Shown here: positions 1 through 7,880 of the stretch, one piece after another
Position numbering within the stretch: the first letter of the stretch is position 1
Layout: each line of letters opens with the position of its first letter
DNA from: Opitutaceae bacterium
GTDB lineage: Bacteria; Verrucomicrobiota; Verrucomicrobiia; Opitutales; Opitutaceae
Assembly (NCBI GenBank): GCA_002694885.1
Contig: NZNM01000019.1
Coordinates: 1 to 34,528 of the forward strand
DNA: 34,528 nt
Direction of reading: 5' to 3'
Notes under the pieces: model-generated
What the model saw: only the letters and a program-made list of their open reading frames with translations
The model's database searches: none
What the model was told of the DNA's origin: nothing
Made by a program: the position numbers and the translations under genes

Positions 1-1274
1 GCGCTATTTTCGGCTTATGTGTCTTAGTTCTGCTTTGCTATGGAGTTAGCGAGCGGCGAGACCGGATTCGCTGGTCTCTGGTAGGCTATGGCATCGCTCT
101 GCAAATCGTCATGGCGGTTTTGGTACTTCGGGTTCCGGTTTTTCATGATGCGACTCGATCGGTTTCCTGGTTCTTCAGCAAGCTTGTCGGTTTCAGCAAC
201 GGTTCGGCTGCGTTCGTATTCGGTCGCTTGGCCAGCGATGAGACCGGGGCATTCGGATTCGCATTTACCGTTCTCCCGACAATTATCTTTTTCTCCGCTT
301 TGTCGGCGATTCTCTATTATTTGAGAATTCTCCCGTTCATCGTTTTCGGTTTCGCCTGGCTGCTGAACCGAAGCTTGAAGCTGTCTGGACCCGAAAGCTT
401 GGCTGCCGCGGCCAATGTTTTCATAGGCCAAACCGAGGCTCCGCTGGTCATTAAGCCTTATTTGAAATACATGAGTCGCTCAGAGATCATGGCCCTTATG
501 ACTGGCGGCATGGCTACCATAGCTGGAGGTGTTCTTGCTGTTTACATCAATGTCCTGGGAGGCGGATCTGAAGCAGAGAGCATCGCTTTCGGCCAACATT
601 TGTTGACGGCATCCCTATTAAGCGCTCCGGCGGCTATGGTCGTATCGAAGATACTTGTTCCCCAAGTCGAGTCGCTCGATGCCTCATTGGCCTTGCCCAA
701 AGACAGCGTATCCGGAGGTTTGCTCGATGCAGCGACTCGAGGTACGAGCGATGGCATTAAACTGGCTTTGAACGTAGGCGGTATGCTCTTGGCGTTTACG
801 GGGCTGGTGTACTTGCTTAATTGGACAGTCTCGTCTGGGTTAGGGGAGTGGAGCGGATTAAATAGCTGGGTAGTCCTAATAACGGATGGGCGATTTGAGG
901 CCTTCAATTTCTCGTTTTTGGTGGGAGTCGTCAGCTCTCCCTTTGCCTGGTTGATCGGCGTCGCCTGGGAGGACTGCCTCATTGTCGGCCAATTGCTTGG
1001 CGAACGGCTGGTTCTCAACGAGTTTATTTCCTATCTCAATTTGGCGGAGTTTCAGTCCTCGGGCGCTTTCAGTGATCCCAGGTCTGCTGTTGTCGCTACC
1101 TACGCTCTTTGCGGATTCGCCAACTTGACTTCAGTCGGGATTCAAATCGGTGGCATCAGCGCTCTCGAGCCTTCCCAACGGCCGAACCTGCTGAAATTCG
1201 GATTGCGTTCACTCCTAGGTGGAATGGTGGCGTGCTATATGACGGCGATAATCGCTTCAACTCTGATTGTCTGA
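1..1274 (+). CDS. Concentrative nucleoside transporter (CNT/NupC family), 5' end missing
   Basis: Inner-membrane importer that takes up nucleosides together with Na+ or H+. The reading frame is already open at base 3, so the start lies before the window; about 423 codons remain, close to a full-length CNT protein. The family signature GQTEAPLVIKPYL lies near base 430, and a second conserved stretch, ALCGFANLTSVGIQIGG, lies near base 1110. Both belong to the re-entrant-loop regions that bind substrate in this family. The rest is a series of hydrophobic segments, and the protein ends in a hydrophobic helix. The family call is firm; the coupling ion and the nucleoside preference cannot be read from the sequence. 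The next gene starts 75 bases downstream on the same strand. Confidence 0.92.
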   Translation, partial: AIFGLCVLVLLCYGVSERRDRIRWSLVGYGIALQIVMAVLVLRVPVFHDATRSVSWFFSKLVGFSNGSAAFVFGRLASDETGAFGFAFTVLPTIIFFSALSAILYYLRILPFIVFGFAWLLNRSLKLSGPESLAAAANVFIGQTEAPLVIKPYLKYMSRSEIMALMTGGMATIAGGVLAVYINVLGGGSEAESIAFGQHLLTASLLSAPAAMVVSKILVPQVESLDASLALPKDSVSGGLLDAATRGTSDGIKLALNVGGMLLAFTGLVYLLNWTVSSGLGEWSGLNSWVVLITDGRFEAFNFSFLVGVVSSPFAWLIGVAWEDCLIVGQLLGERLVLNEFISYLNLAEFQSSGAFSDPRSAVVATYALCGFANLTSVGIQIGGISALEPSQRPNLLKFGLRSLLGGMVACYMTAIIASTLIV

Positions 1275-1349
1275 TTTGGCGCTTGGAGACTGTTTACCAG
1301 GAAGAAGGGATCGATTGACTTGGGGCCGATTGACGCTTGAATTTACAGA

Positions 1350-1724
1350 ATGGGAAAATCCTATATCGAGAAACGCGTCATTCAAGCAGGCGTTGAGCTT
1401 TGCGAACAGCGTATTAACCAAAAGGGTACTCGGATTACGCCTGACGATATAAAGACTCTGAAGGTAAAAACGTTTTCTCCGGTAATGCAGGGCGTGTACA
1501 TAGCTTTAGGAGTATTGCTGTTCGTATTCGGAATGTGGTTTCAATACATGGTTGGAAACATGGCTGTTTCTATGGGACTGGTGCTAATCGGCTTTCTTAA
1601 TGCTGCCTACGGTATCCATGGTCGGCCCAGGCAGGCATCGGCTATCCCAAATCTGAACTTGGTTGATCTATCTGCTGAAATCGTTCGGGCAGTTGCTGGA
1701 GAGGAAGGGGAAATGACTAGGTAG
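1350..1724 (+). CDS. Small membrane protein, unknown function
   Basis: A 124-residue protein I do not recognise. The N-terminal 40 residues are charged and probably cytoplasmic. Two adjacent hydrophobic segments follow, at about residues 45-65 and 70-90, joined by a very short loop, so it is probably a hairpin membrane protein. A short acidic C-terminal tail ends in GEEGEMTR. It follows the nucleoside transporter by 75 bases on the same strand and may share its transcript. No Shine-Dalgarno motif is visible before the ATG. The coding call rests on frame length, a sensible membrane layout and fit between neighbours. Confidence 0.7.
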   Translation: MGKSYIEKRVIQAGVELCEQRINQKGTRITPDDIKTLKVKTFSPVMQGVYIALGVLLFVFGMWFQYMVGNMAVSMGLVLIGFLNAAYGIHGRPRQASAIPNLNLVDLSAEIVRAVAGEEGEMTR

Positions 1725-1788
1725 ATGAATTCATTTCGCCCTTCCCAAAAAAGAAATCGGATACTATCAGTAGTTTAAGCGAGAGACT

Positions 1789-2382
1789 ATGAAAGTCACG
1801 GCCATAGAAATTGCGGAAGCGATTGAAAAAGAGATAACGCGGTACCTCGAAGAGGCGAGCGATCGGAGCGAAATGCGTTTCACTCGTTTCATTGATCTCG
1901 CTGGCAAGCAATTGGACGTCCATCTGTATCCACCCGTTTCAGGAGCGACGGTTTGGTGTATCGTATGAATCAAGTCTGTTTACAGGGATGAGCAGGGCGA
2001 TTGCATGATCTACAATGTGTCTCTATCCGATTCGGATCGCAGATTCGCGTATGTCCAAGTGTCGCCAGTTGAGGCAGATCTTCCGGAAATCGCCAAAAAG
2101 ATAGTCGATTTTCTCAAAGACGATCTTAAAGCCGTTAACGAAGGCACTGCCCTCGAAGGTGGAAATCTAGCATTGGGAGGCAATGATAATGGGGAAGGTG
2201 AATCGGATAGCGAGCCAGCGGCAAAAGACGCAGGGTCTAAATCCGTTGAGGGGAAAGCTGATACGGAAAGAGGTGAACCGAAATCTGTGGAAGAGACCGA
2301 GCCAGGCAGTTCGGACGGATCCGTTTCTGAGGAAGACTCGGAAGAGCCTGAAGACGAGGCCACCAAGGAAAGTGGAGCCTAG
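1789..2382 (+). pseudogene. Hypothetical gene interrupted by an in-frame TGA
   Basis: One frame runs from the ATG at 1789 to the TAG at 2380-2382, broken only by a TGA at 1966-1968. The first part encodes 59 residues (MKVTAIEIAEAIEKEI...). The second resumes with IKSVYRDEQGDC, then an ATG at 2005, and continues for 125 residues. Both halves have protein-like composition. The second half ends in a long acidic, Ser/Glu-rich tail of about 75 residues that looks disordered. A one-base change of CGA or TGG to TGA would explain the break. Alternatively, translation restarts at 2005, giving a 125-residue protein (2005-2382). I do not recognise the family. Its stop codon overlaps the stop of the convergent HDOD gene. 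Confidence 0.6.
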
Positions 2383-3259
2383 TCGTTTATGTTTTGCAGG
2401 ATCTCGTCAAGCCGCTCTCTAACGCTTCCCAGGACGTGTTTGAGATCGTTGACTTGCAGTCTTAAGGATTCGCAGTAGAAAGCTACCGGCTTCCAGTATC
2501 CAGTTTCTCCTGGCAATCCTTTGTTGATCTTCTCGACGATGAAGCAGGCGAGATTCAAAAGTTGAGATTCCACACTGCAGCTATCGAGGTCGCCATCGAG
2601 ATACTGATGCTGAATTGACTGAGCAGTGGCTTCGGAAAAATTCCAAGAGGCTAGAAGGAAGCTCGCCACCTTAGGGTTGGTTGTTCCAATGGCTCTGGAT
2701 TCCCATTCCAAGATGGGAAGCTGTTCAGCAAGGGGGTAGTGCGGAGCGTTTCCTTTTTTTGAAAGGCAGAGATCGATGGCCATCTTGCCGATTGATCGCA
2801 GAAGTCCAAGCGTGTACATATCTTGTTCATCGTAGCCTAGCTTGCCAGCAAGTTGGTCTATTGCCAATCCGCATGCCAGAGCGTTTTCCCACAAGCGCGT
2901 ACCAGAGATTTGGTAAGCCCTGTTTTGCACGGCGAATAGATCCGATGCGGCCGCTACACCAACGAGTTTGAAGACTTCGCGGAAGCCGATTCGATTTATG
3001 GCATCGTCAAGATTATCGATCGCGGTACCTTGGGCAAATGCCGCGCTATTGCTCAGCTTTAGTACGCGCGCCGTAAGCCAGGCGTCGGTATTTACGAGTC
3101 GGTGATATCATTGAGGCCAGTATTGGGATCGCGGAGCATCTTGCCGAGTTTCCCAAACACTTGCGGCGAAGGCGGTAGCTCGTTCGCAGCGACTTTGAGA
3201 TCGTCGGGAGTGACGATGCTTGGGGACTCGAAAGATAAGCTAGCCGTGTTCACGGACAT
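2379..3259 (-). pseudogene. HDOD-domain protein with a frameshift
   Basis: HDOD proteins are catalytically degenerate HD-domain signalling proteins. The ATG at 3257-3259 opens a frame with ELPPSPQVFGKLGKMLRDP, the usual start of an HDOD domain, but it stops at 3092-3094 after 55 residues. The rest of the domain lies in the next frame: VNTDAWLTARVLKLSNSAAF, then DDAINRIGFREVFKLVGVAA, then HD-like helices down to the stop at 2379. Loss of one base at about 3095-3100 (or gain of two) accounts for it, since joining the frames there gives an uninterrupted HDOD protein of about 290 residues. An internal GTG at 2928-2930 could still start a 183-residue fragment that lacks the N-terminal part of the domain. 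Confidence 0.75.
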
Positions 3260-3376
3260 ATAATCGGGTATTTTCCTCTGCGCTTAACCGCTTTTGAATT
3301 GAGTCTAAGTTCCTGGCGACCGATATCCTGGCAACGGCATTCACTATAGAATTTAGCGTTGATAATTGGAGAATAG

Positions 3377-3901
3377 ATGGCGATCGACGATCATCCAGAA
3401 CAGCGAGCGGCGGAAAAAGGCAAAGACCGTCTGTTCCTAGCTTTGTCTGGAATCAATGGGTGGAGTCTCGTGGTTGCCGGTATGGTTTCTCTGTTGATTT
3501 CCGGTTTTGCGCGTTCTCTGTCCGGCATCATCATATCCTTGGCGATTCTCATCCACGGATCGCTAGAACTTAGTTTTCGAAAGACCGCGAGCGAACGCGG
3601 AGATCGGTTTCAAGGCCGCAGAATGGCATTTAACCAGATGGGGTTGGCCACGAGCGTGAGTTTGTATCTAGCGTATCAGGCTTTCTCGCTGGAGCCGGAT
3701 GCTGTGGTTGAGGCGCTAATGCGTCCCCCGATTTATGATGTTCTGGTCCTCTATCCCTTAGACGTGAGAACGTGGCTTATTCAATCGGCTCCAAAAATGA
3801 TAGGATCCTTTTACGCGTTAGCGGCTATCGTATCTTGGATTGTTTGCGGGGCTACGGCCGCGTTTTATTGGCCCCGCCGTAAACAGGCTCCTGTCTCATA
3901 G
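3377..3901 (+). CDS. Four-helix membrane protein, unknown function
   Basis: A 174-residue protein I do not recognise. A charged N-terminus of about 20 residues precedes hydrophobic segments at roughly 24-43, 46-64, 85-105 and 140-163, so it is probably an inner-membrane protein. A basic stretch (RKTASERGDRFQGRR) between the second and third segments should be cytoplasmic. A Shine-Dalgarno-like GGAG lies 9 bases before the ATG, which supports this start. It is divergent from the broken HDOD gene and converges on the small minus-strand gene that follows, with a 6-base overlap of the two ends. Confidence 0.7.
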   Translation: MAIDDHPEQRAAEKGKDRLFLALSGINGWSLVVAGMVSLLISGFARSLSGIIISLAILIHGSLELSFRKTASERGDRFQGRRMAFNQMGLATSVSLYLAYQAFSLEPDAVVEALMRPPIYDVLVLYPLDVRTWLIQSAPKMIGSFYALAAIVSWIVCGATAAFYWPRRKQAPVS

Positions 3902-4141
3902 CTTCTCGCCTCGAGCTTGTATGATGCGCATCTGCTTTTCTTGAACCTTGCCGCGTCGAAATTTATTCTCCGCGAGCTCGTTTAAAGTATCCCAGTCTTC
4001 ATTGTCTGGAGTGAATATTTCCCAAGGCTCGAATCGCCCGTTTTGACGATGAAACGTGAGTTTGGACCCAAAAAAGCGGGCTTCTATTTTCAGTTTTCCG
4101 AGATCCGGATCTTTCTTTGTCCATCCGATAGGCCGTGGCAT
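3896..4141 (-). CDS. Small basic protein, unknown function
   Basis: An 81-residue soluble protein (MPRPIGWTKKDPDLGKLKIE...) rich in Lys, Arg and aromatic residues. No signal peptide or membrane segment is visible. The central part has an alternating pattern suggesting beta strands (KLKIEARFFGSKLTFHR), followed by a probable helix ending in basic residues. No family is recognised. It overlaps the end of the upstream membrane-protein gene tail to tail and stands alone on this strand. It is called coding because of its frame length in a gap that would otherwise be empty and its amino-acid make-up. Confidence 0.6.
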   Translation of the reverse strand: MPRPIGWTKKDPDLGKLKIEARFFGSKLTFHRQNGRFEPWEIFTPDNEDWDTLNELAENKFRRGKVQEKQMRIIQARGEKL

Positions 4142-4222
4142 AGGAGTACAGTACTAGGAGAATCCTGGATGGCTCTGCAACTTTAGCTTTGCCGACGTGG
4201 TCCTGAAATTTGAGAGATAGCT

Positions 4223-4846
4223 ATGGAAATTCTGATTGGCAGCGGTTTCTGGAGTCAATGGATGGGACACTTAGCTGATTGGTGGGGTGCCGCTTGGCCG
4301 TGGATTTGGATGTCTGTAGCCTGGGGATTATTGGTTTCCGCGGCGGCCCTAGGGCTGCTAGGCGTGTTCGTTCCCGTGATTCCTGGAGCGATTGTCTTCT
4401 TTTTAGGCGCATTGATCCATAAGTTGATGCTACCAGATGTATTCGCTTGGTGGGGGATCGGAGCAGTTGGGGTGTTGATGATTATGGACAGGGTGGTCGA
4501 TCTTTTCGCGACGGCTCTAGGTTCCAAGTGGTTCGGCGGGACCAAGTGGGGCATATTTGGCGCATTGGCAGGGGGGCTGATAGGTCTTTTCTTTGGAATC
4601 GTAGGAATTCTGATCGGTCCGGTCATTGGAGCGGTCGTTTGCGAGTTGATATGGGCCAGGCGACACCCAAAGGAGGCGGCCAAATCCGGACTAGGGGCGG
4701 GTTTAGGATTTGGATTATCTGTTGTGGGACGGATGGTGATCTATTTTATGATGTTCGGCGCGCTTGTTTTCGACGTGGTTCTGGATCGTGAGGAGGAAGT
4801 CGGTCCAATAATTGAAGTCTCGAGTGATCCAGAAGTTGAGGGGTGA
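4223..4846 (+). CDS. DUF456 family membrane protein
   Basis: A 207-residue, Gly-rich inner-membrane protein matching the DUF456 pattern. A hydrophobic N-terminal block contains GLLGVFVPVIPGAIVFFLGA (residues about 47-66), which corresponds to the family's conserved G-x-P-x-P-G region. A Gly-rich repeat-like block follows at about 110-145 (FGALAGGLIGLFFGIVGILI) and ends in GPVIGAVVCELIWARR. About five or six membrane segments are predicted, with an acidic C-terminal tail. The biochemical function of the family is unknown. A GAGA motif lies just upstream of the ATG. Confidence 0.8.
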   Translation: MEILIGSGFWSQWMGHLADWWGAAWPWIWMSVAWGLLVSAAALGLLGVFVPVIPGAIVFFLGALIHKLMLPDVFAWWGIGAVGVLMIMDRVVDLFATALGSKWFGGTKWGIFGALAGGLIGLFFGIVGILIGPVIGAVVCELIWARRHPKEAAKSGLGAGLGFGLSVVGRMVIYFMMFGALVFDVVLDREEEVGPIIEVSSDPEVEG

Positions 4847-4903
4847 TGCTCTAGTGTATGATTGTTGCTTTCTTCGCTTCGCAAGCGCTTATGGGCCTTG
4901 TAG

Positions 4904-5013
4904 ACTGGATTGGGCTCGGCGTTGCCTCGGTCGCGTTGCGACCCTCCTTCGGCTGCCCCATCTCCACCCGCGTTGCGGGTTCCGTCAAACCAGCTTCGCG
5001 GTTCTCATCCAGT
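4904..5013. repeat. Structured non-coding element with nested inverted repeats
   Basis: Between the DUF456 gene and the tRNA lies a stretch with three inverted repeats. Outer arms ACTGGAT (4904-4910) and ATCCAGT (5007-5013) enclose two perfect 6-bp hairpins that share the same GTT loop: GGTCGC/GCGACC (4929-4943) and ACCCGC/GCGGGT (4966-4980). It may be a dispersed REP- or MITE-like intergenic element or part of a small RNA. Only one copy is visible here, so its repeated nature is not shown. I see no protein-coding gene in 4847-5073. Confidence 0.4.
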
Positions 5014-5038
5014 TGGAGGCAATGTCTGGATAAAGAAA

Positions 5039-5061
5039 AGCCGTCCGGAGTAGGGACGGTT
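5039..5061 (-). terminator. Rho-independent terminator of tRNA-Asn
   Basis: Read on the minus strand, an 8-bp stem (AACCGTCC with GGACGGCT, including one G-T pair) encloses a 7-base loop and runs straight into a T-rich tract, CTTTTCTTT (fed by the A-rich bases 5032-5040 of the plus strand). It lies 13 bases after the CCA end of the tRNA gene. Confidence 0.7.
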
Positions 5062-5073
5062 GACTTGGTTATA

Positions 5074-5148
<75 letters not shown>

Positions 5149-5161
5149 ATGATGGGGGAGG

Positions 5162-5190
5162 AAAAAGCCGGGTTGTTCGGCCCATGTCAA
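5162..5190 (-). promoter_or_regulatory. Possible promoter of tRNA-Asn
   Basis: On the minus strand a perfect -35 box, TTGACA (5185-5190), stands 17 bases ahead of CTTTTT (5162-5167), where the -10 box should be. The -10 match is poor, but the position relative to the tRNA start at 5148 is right. Confidence 0.3.
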
Positions 5191-5320
5191 CTCTTTGATT
5201 GCTCCGGGCGGAGAAAAATCAGAAGGGGTGAAACTTTTGATTGATTTCCGGTAATCGGCTCTTACGGTCTTCCGCTCTTCTCAATGGCCTGATGCCGGGA
5301 AGAATTCAATTTTCACGGAA

Positions 5321-5875
5321 ATGAAGGATCTCACAATTAACGTCACTCCCAGGGAAGAAACGGGTACCGGACCATCTAGCCGCTTGCGCAAAGAAGGCAG
5401 AGTTCCCGCAATCTCCTATGGTAAATCGAAAGAGCCCACGCAACTCAGTGTGGATTCCCGGGAACTATCAGTCGTGTTGCGCGAGATCGGAAATAGTACG
5501 CCTCTCGTCAAAATCAAGAGTGGCAAAAGCAAAGCCAGCACCTCTGTCATCCAGGAGATTCAAAGGCATCCCATTACCGACAAATTCCTGCATGTCGATT
5601 TCCGGGAAGTGGCCGAGGATGAATCAGTTATATTGGAAGTACCGGTCCATGCCCAGGGAGAGGCCTGGGGTGTCAAAAACGAGAATGGCACGTTGGAGTA
5701 TGTAACTCACTCTGTAGCCGTTCGGGCTTTGCCGAAAAATATTCCCGAATTTATCGACTGTGATGTGAGCGAGCTTAAAGTGGGTGATCTCATTCACATC
5801 AAGGAGTTGCCTGAGCTCGAAGGAGTCGAATATCTGGACCATGCTGAGCAGCCCGTTTTCACGGTCATCGTTTAA
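5321..5875 (+). CDS. rplY: 50S ribosomal protein L25, CTC type
   Basis: Binds 5S rRNA in the large ribosomal subunit. At 184 residues it has the longer CTC form. The N-terminal L25 domain (about 1-92) contains RLRKEGRVPAISYGK and the IQRHPITDKFLHVDF block. A C-terminal beta domain (about 95-184) contains EVPVHAQGEAWGVKNENGTL, PEFIDCDVSELKVGDLIHIK and the ending PVFTVIV. Pth follows 84 bases later, the common rplY-pth pairing of bacteria. No clear Shine-Dalgarno motif precedes the ATG. It begins the long plus-strand block that ends at the terminator near 12.4 kb. Confidence 0.95.
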   Translation: MKDLTINVTPREETGTGPSSRLRKEGRVPAISYGKSKEPTQLSVDSRELSVVLREIGNSTPLVKIKSGKSKASTSVIQEIQRHPITDKFLHVDFREVAEDESVILEVPVHAQGEAWGVKNENGTLEYVTHSVAVRALPKNIPEFIDCDVSELKVGDLIHIKELPELEGVEYLDHAEQPVFTVIV

Positions 5876-5959
5876 GCGGATTTCTATCTCGCGAATGGGG
5901 GATTTATCGTTCCGCCGTTCGCTTTTTTGTTCTTTAATATCGTTTCAACTCAAATACCG

Positions 5960-6571
5960 ATGGGATTTCGACTAATAGTCGGACTCGGTAATCCTGGGGC
6001 TGCCTATGAGAAGACGCGGCACAATATAGGATTTAGAGTGGTCGAGCAGTTCGCTCAGGCCAAGGGGGCTGAGGAATGGCAAAAGAATCGCAAATTGAAG
6101 GGCGAGGCCGCGCAGCTTGAGCAAAAAGGCTCCGAAAAACTTTATCTGGTGAAGCCAATGACATTCATGAACGAAAGCGGCGTTTGTCTGCAGAAGGTTT
6201 CCAGCTATTATAAAATACCGCCGGAGGAGGTTATCGTCGTTTACGACGAGATAAATTTGGACGTCGGGGAAGTAAAAATCAGCGTCCGTGGCGGTCCCGG
6301 AGGTCATAATGGGTTGAGCGACATCATCGATCGGATGAAACCCAACTTCACAAGAGTCCGCATTGGCATCGGCCAAAAGACTCCGAAAGAAATTGATCTG
6401 GCGGATTACGTGCTGGGAAAATTCAGCGAAGAGGATGAGACTGTAATCGGCGCTTCAATGGAGCGCTATATTGACTGCCTCGACCGGCTTTTAAAAGAAG
6501 GGTCGGAGAAGGCTATGAATTTTGTAAATCGAAAACCTAAACCAAAGCAAAGAGAAGATGGCCAACTATAA
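5960..6571 (+). CDS. pth: Peptidyl-tRNA hydrolase
   Basis: Cleaves peptidyl-tRNA released by stalled ribosomes and so recycles tRNA. The start is placed at the ATG at 5960, giving MGFRLIVGLGNPG, the usual family N-terminus; an in-frame upstream start at 5927 would add 11 residues without family similarity. Key residues are present: the catalytic His21 in KTRHNIGF, Asn71 in FMNESG, Asp96 in YDEINLD, and His116-Asn117 in GGPGGHNG. The protein has 203 residues, normal for the family. Its end overlaps the start of rpsF by 14 bases, suggesting coupled translation. Confidence 0.96.
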   Translation: MGFRLIVGLGNPGAAYEKTRHNIGFRVVEQFAQAKGAEEWQKNRKLKGEAAQLEQKGSEKLYLVKPMTFMNESGVCLQKVSSYYKIPPEEVIVVYDEINLDVGEVKISVRGGPGGHNGLSDIIDRMKPNFTRVRIGIGQKTPKEIDLADYVLGKFSEEDETVIGASMERYIDCLDRLLKEGSEKAMNFVNRKPKPKQREDGQL

Positions 6572-6842
6572 GGCAACGTTTATACTCGATACTCGAGGAC
6601 GCGAAGAGAGCATTGACGAACTCGTCGATGGGCTCAAAGGCGAGCTCGAGGGCGCAGGCGCGGAAGTCAGCGATACGGAAAACCTAGGAAAGCAGGATTT
6701 CGCTCGAGCTGCTGACCGTCGCTACGAATCGGGCGTTTATGCCCAGTATCGGATTTCAGGCGGGGTGGATCTCCCGGAAAAGATTCTGGAAAAACTGCGC
6801 TTGAATAAACTGATTTCCCACAAGATTATTCAACGGGTCTAA
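6558..6842 (+). CDS. rpsF: 30S ribosomal protein S6
   Basis: Component of the small subunit platform, where it normally pairs with S18. The 94-residue protein begins MANYKATFILDTRGREESI and has the S6 ferredoxin-like fold pattern, with YKATFILD as the first strand and YESGVYAQYRISG as a later one. It ends LRLNKLISHKIIQRV. It overlaps the end of pth by 14 bases and precedes ssb by 32 bases. The gene for its partner S18 (rpsR), often found after ssb, is not present here. Confidence 0.93.
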   Translation: MANYKATFILDTRGREESIDELVDGLKGELEGAGAEVSDTENLGKQDFARAADRRYESGVYAQYRISGGVDLPEKILEKLRLNKLISHKIIQRV

Positions 6843-6874
6843 CCCCGTGTGCTTACTCTTTAACCCAAAGTTCC

Positions 6875-7309
6875 ATGCCGAATTTCAATAAAGTCTACTT
6901 GATGGGAAACTTGACCCGCGATCCTGAACTGAGGACGACTCCTTCAGGTACTCCAGTTTGCCAATTCAGCATGGCAGTCAACCGGATTTATAACAATTCC
7001 AACGGCGAGCGACAGGAGGAAACGACTTTCGTCGACATCGAAGCCTGGGGACGCCAGGCCGAAACGATCTCGAAATACGTATCCAAAGGGAACCCCCTCT
7101 TTATCGAAGGTAGGCTAAAATTGGATACCTGGGAGAACAAGGAGGGAGAGAAGCGCAGCAAGATGAAGGTTGTGCTAGAGAATATGCAGTTGATTAGCCA
7201 GCGCGGCGAAGGAGGCGGCGTTTCAAGCGATTCCGTTCCGGATGCTCGTCCAGCGTCATCAGCGGCGTCTCAAAAGAGCGAAGACATCGAGGAAGATGTC
7301 CCATTTTAA
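6875..7309 (+). CDS. ssb: Single-stranded DNA-binding protein
   Basis: Coats single-stranded DNA during replication, recombination and repair. The 144-residue protein has an N-terminal OB fold (about residues 1-110) with the typical start NKVYLMGNLTRDPELR, then TPSGTPVCQFSMAVNR, FVDIEAWGRQAE and GNPLFIEGRLKLDTW. A short disordered linker leads to the acidic tip EDIEEDVPF, the conserved tail that recruits partner proteins. It lies between rpsF and rplI in a widespread arrangement. No Shine-Dalgarno motif is visible. Confidence 0.96.
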   Translation: MPNFNKVYLMGNLTRDPELRTTPSGTPVCQFSMAVNRIYNNSNGERQEETTFVDIEAWGRQAETISKYVSKGNPLFIEGRLKLDTWENKEGEKRSKMKVVLENMQLISQRGEGGGVSSDSVPDARPASSAASQKSEDIEEDVPF

Positions 7310-7340
7310 ATAACTAACTGAATTTCAACCAAATTTGATT

Positions 7341-7856
7341 ATGGCAACAAGCGAATTATTACTCATTCAGCCGGTGGATTCTCTGGGAGCAGAAGGCGAC
7401 AGGGTTAAGGTTAAGGCGGGATATGCCAGGAATTACCTTCTGCCCAGAAAGTTCGCAGTTCCGGTTACCCGGGCGAACAGCAAACAGATCGAAGCATTGA
7501 AGGTTCGTCGAGCAGAGCGCGAAGCCAAGAATCTCGAGGACGCTAGGGCTCAGGCTGCTAAGATTGCGGAAACGCATTTTGCCATTGCGGTGAAAACCGG
7601 CGAATCTGGAAAGATGTTCGGCGCGGTTACTGCGATCAGCGTGCACGAGAAGCTCGTAGAAGCAGGCTTCGAAAGCATCACTCGCAAGCAAGTTAAGCTC
7701 GATGCTCCGATCAAGGAGATTGGCCAGCACTCTGTGAGCATCAAAGTGTACCAGGATGTCGAGGCTACGCTTCGATTCGATGTGGTTTCCGAAAACCCGA
7801 TCGTCGAAGGCTCTGCTGACGCAGAAGAAGTGGGAGCCGCTGCTTCCGAAGACTGA
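7341..7856 (+). CDS. rplI: 50S ribosomal protein L9
   Basis: Large-subunit protein that binds 23S rRNA near the base of the L1 stalk. The 171-residue protein starts MATSELLLIQPVDSLGAEGD and carries the L9 signature GDRVKVKAGYARNYLLPRKFA at about residues 19-39. A long connecting helix follows (about 45-75, rich in Ala, Glu and Arg), then the C-terminal domain with GKMFGAVT. The ATG at 7341 gives the family N-terminus; a TTG two codons upstream is less likely. An Ala/Glu-rich tail of about 20 residues extends the C-terminus. Confidence 0.96.
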   Translation: MATSELLLIQPVDSLGAEGDRVKVKAGYARNYLLPRKFAVPVTRANSKQIEALKVRRAEREAKNLEDARAQAAKIAETHFAIAVKTGESGKMFGAVTAISVHEKLVEAGFESITRKQVKLDAPIKEIGQHSVSIKVYQDVEATLRFDVVSENPIVEGSADAEEVGAAASED

Positions 7857-7880
7857 ATCGTTTCGATGGCTTAAGAGGTA

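Noticed and set aside
1966-1968. Selenocysteine insertion at the in-frame TGA
   Set aside because: No SECIS-like hairpin follows the codon, no selenoprotein family is recognised and no sel genes are in the window.
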